Assembly: GCA_000733355.1 (NCBI GenBank)
Contig: JNVV01000022.1
Location: 269,319-333,318, forward strand
DNA length: 64,000 nucleotides
Reading direction: 5' to 3'
DNA from: Falciphora oryzae
Taxonomy: Eukaryota; Ascomycota; Sordariomycetes; Magnaporthales; Magnaporthaceae
The notes under the pieces were generated by a model. It searched no databases and was not told the origin of the DNA. It was given only the letters and a program-made list of their open reading frames with translations. Position 1 is the stretch's first letter, and each line of letters begins with the position of its first letter. A program made the translations under genes and the position numbers. Of this stretch, positions 61,874-64,000 are shown piece by piece.

Positions 61874-64000
61874 TGTGGCAGAAAGGGGCGAGTTGGTATA
61901 GAGCAGTGGATTTCGGTGCGACAGAGCCGGGGATCGCACAATTGGGGAGGTTTGTGCAGTGTTTGTAGTGTTGAAAAGGGACAGGAGAAGGAGAGAAGGC
62001 TCAGAGGAGGAGGGAAAAGCTCAGAAAAGGAGAGAAAAGTTGGGGGGAGCGCGGTTGGAAGGCGGGCAACGGGCGCGGGCGCAAGCGCAGGGAGCCAGGG
62101 GGTGAGCAGGACAGGAAGAATGGGGGGAGGGAGGGACGCGGAGAGGGGGGAGCTCTCAGCTTCCAAGGTGCGCAGCGCAAACAGGCGTTTGCGCTGCGCG
62201 GCAGCCCAAGTTGCGAGTGACCTGTAGGTGGATGGCGTGCATTGCTGATGACGCGGTACCAGATACCTCCCGAACTAAGGTACCCCGACCTTTGTGCCGA
62301 CCCACCATGGACGACACCTCCCCGAGCTCCGACCTACCTCAGCAATCAGGAAGGTGTCCAAGACGCGCAGAGTTACCTTGATGTGGGTGGCTGGTTGAGC
62401 GTCGAGCGCGGGCAGAGAAGCTGCAAGAAACCGGCACGGACCACTTGGATCATCCATGTCCACCACGTGATCCAGCCGTCTTGGGAGGCGGGCCAAGTGC
62501 TCAGGTGTTTGCTTCCTCATCTCGCAATGACGGGCGGTGTCTTGGAGGATTGAGCCCACAGAACAAACAAGGCGATTGAAAAGAAAAAAAAAAGAAAAAA
62601 GAGATAAAACACAGAAGGCTGGAAAAGAGACAATCCCGGAGAAAAAAAAAGAAAAAAAAAACCCCAGAGTAAAAATAGCAAACAGGAGCGGCGAGAGTGC
62701 CGAGGCGCGGAGAAGATTACAATTGGGATGGATGGGATGGATGCGGGGGTCACCAATGTCTCTGTTTCTGTCCTTCGGTTTATTGTCTCTGCTGCACGAC
62801 TTGCAAAAGCGTCGCGGAGCACATTATTCCACTGGGAGTGAGGTCTGATATCCTGCTCAATTTAGACATTTTCTTCTCGCTTCTTCTTTCCTCAAAGAGA
62901 AGATGGAGAGAGGATTCAGTCAGGAAAAGCCGCAGACGCTCAGCGGCAGCGGCAGCGTCAAAGCTTCGGTGGCTGGGGAGGAGAGCAGAAATGTGGCTCT
63001 TTGGGTGACGGAGGTGGCAGTGCCACCCACTGGGTTTGCACAGCGGAGGTTTGGTTTGGCAGTCAGGCTCTTGGAGCAAAATAGCACATGAGCCGAAAGT
63101 CCGTCTGTCGGCGGGTGGCCTTAGTGTTTCCCAGGCTGTGGCCACTGCGGGTTTCCTAGTCTTGCTCCCAGGAAGCTGACTTGCGTGTGTCGCAATGCAA
63201 TTGCAACATTGCTAAACGAAAAAAGAGACGCTTGAGAGATAACTCTCGTCGCTGGGTCCAGTAGATGTATGGCGTCGACATCTCGACTGCACATGAACTG
63301 GAGGCGCTCCTTGGTCTTCCAAGTGCGAAGAAGATGTGAAGGGCTTGACCAGAGAGGTGTGGTTCCCCAGGCGGACTTTGGAAGCACAGGCGGAGACAAT
63401 AGATTGAGATGAACAACCAAGAGCGTCATCGAAGGATGGTCCAAATTTCCTACCCGCGCTGGTGAGACTTGCCGAGGCGTCTGATGTATGATGGCGATGG
63501 CACAAGGGAGAACGCAGGTTCGCATGAAGGACGAGGGAAGCGGCAGAAAAGCGGCGCATGGTGCGAGACAAGAAGACGGGAGGAGGAGAACGACATGGCG
63601 TGCAAAGACACCCAAGCCACCTCAATTCGGGTCGCTCGGAGGCTGCCAACGGAAGCGGTTGATGCCTGCCCTGGACGAGGCGATCTCGGGAAATCAGACG
63701 CAATGAACAAAGATTTCCACGCTAGGCCACTCTCGAGAAGCGAGCATGGGTCGGAAGTCTCCCGGCTCCAGACCTAGCCGATCCGTTTCTCAGCGACTTC
63801 CATTGGTGCTGACTTTGCTTCTCCGCTAAAAAGAATTGTTCCCTGGACGGGGCGAAGACGGATCCAATACAATGGGTCGACGAAATGAAGACGGGGCCCT
63901 GGACCAAGAAAGAGGGCGATGGGCGCCGAGCAATGCGCGCACTGTTGTGGGCCAAAAGCGACACGGCTAGAAAAACCCTTCTTGGTGGAAACGGGATGAC
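61874..64000. other. Terminal spacer, no gene supported
   Basis: About 2.1 kb upstream of the acidic-protein gene. It includes a G/A-rich leader region (61970-62160), the perfect hairpin listed separately, A-rich runs at 62580-62670 and frames up to 164 codons that look random. A gene extending past the right edge cannot be excluded. Confidence 0.45.
62170..62199. repeat. Perfect 13-bp inverted repeat (hairpin)
   Basis: GCGCAGCGCAAAC and its exact reverse complement are separated by the four bases AGGC, about 300 nt upstream of the acidic-protein ATG. It may be a palindromic factor-binding site or a structural hairpin. Confidence 0.9.

Noticed and set aside
63121..63703. Overlapping 160-codon minus-strand frames near the right edge
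   Set aside because: Two frames overlap in different phases, neither with recognisable motifs. The hydrophobic start of one is not enough to call a gene.

Overview
The window is nuclear DNA of a filamentous ascomycete (Pezizomycotina, most likely a Sordariomycete; the species cannot be read from this sequence alone). The reasons are GC-rich exons, short GT-AG introns (about 55-120 nt, one of 263 nt) with CTAAC/CTGAC branch sites, fungal-only families (Zn(II)2Cys6 regulators, DUF3176, ChAPs, fungal HIR3) and gene-poor, homopolymer-rich spacers. No rRNA, intact tRNA, CRISPR or prokaryotic operon was seen.

Layout. 0.6-26.5 kb is mostly a conserved block: a Zn2Cys6 regulator with two tandem zinc clusters, a short-chain dehydrogenase with one in-frame stop, an aldo-keto reductase, a CECR5-type HAD hydrolase, a HIT protein, RNA polymerase subunit RPB12, the GPN1/NPA3 GTPase, the spliceosome factor CWF19, a ubiquitin E2, a coactosin-like protein and the 2025-residue histone regulator HIR3, whose first coding exon is the ATG alone. 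27.1-30.8 kb holds three decayed genes: a TAP-like alpha/beta hydrolase, a beta-lactamase-fold hydrolase and an NB-ARC (NLR-type) fragment. 31.3-31.9 kb holds two MITE-like elements. 32.5-36.1 kb returns to intact genes: a ChAPs family exomer subunit with six exons and a serine hydrolase.

36.9-46.2 kb is the most interesting stretch: a mitochondrial tricarboxylate carrier, a Zn2Cys6 regulator, a PrpF-family (aconitate/methylitaconate isomerase-like) protein with a mitochondrial-type leader, and an anion-symporter MFS transporter. All four are recognisable and each carries one or more disabling lesions. The gene set resembles the tricarboxylate/itaconate-type clusters known from other fungi and looks like a relict of one.

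46.4-58 kb is accessory sequence with a tRNA-derived SINE-like unit, a GPI-anchored fasciclin protein, two more MITEs (one only 84 bp), an orphan membrane protein, a solo LTR, and a DUF3176 gene split by a 366-bp hAT-type MITE with an 8-bp target duplication. 58.9-61.9 kb ends with a nucleoside monophosphate kinase and an acidic nuclear-type protein. The last 2 kb has no gene I can support.

Long conserved frames (HIR3, CWF19, GPN1) are clean, so the lesions in the accessory genes are unlikely to come from generally poor sequence. The window reads as core blocks separated by transposon-bearing segments in which metabolic and defence-type genes are eroding.
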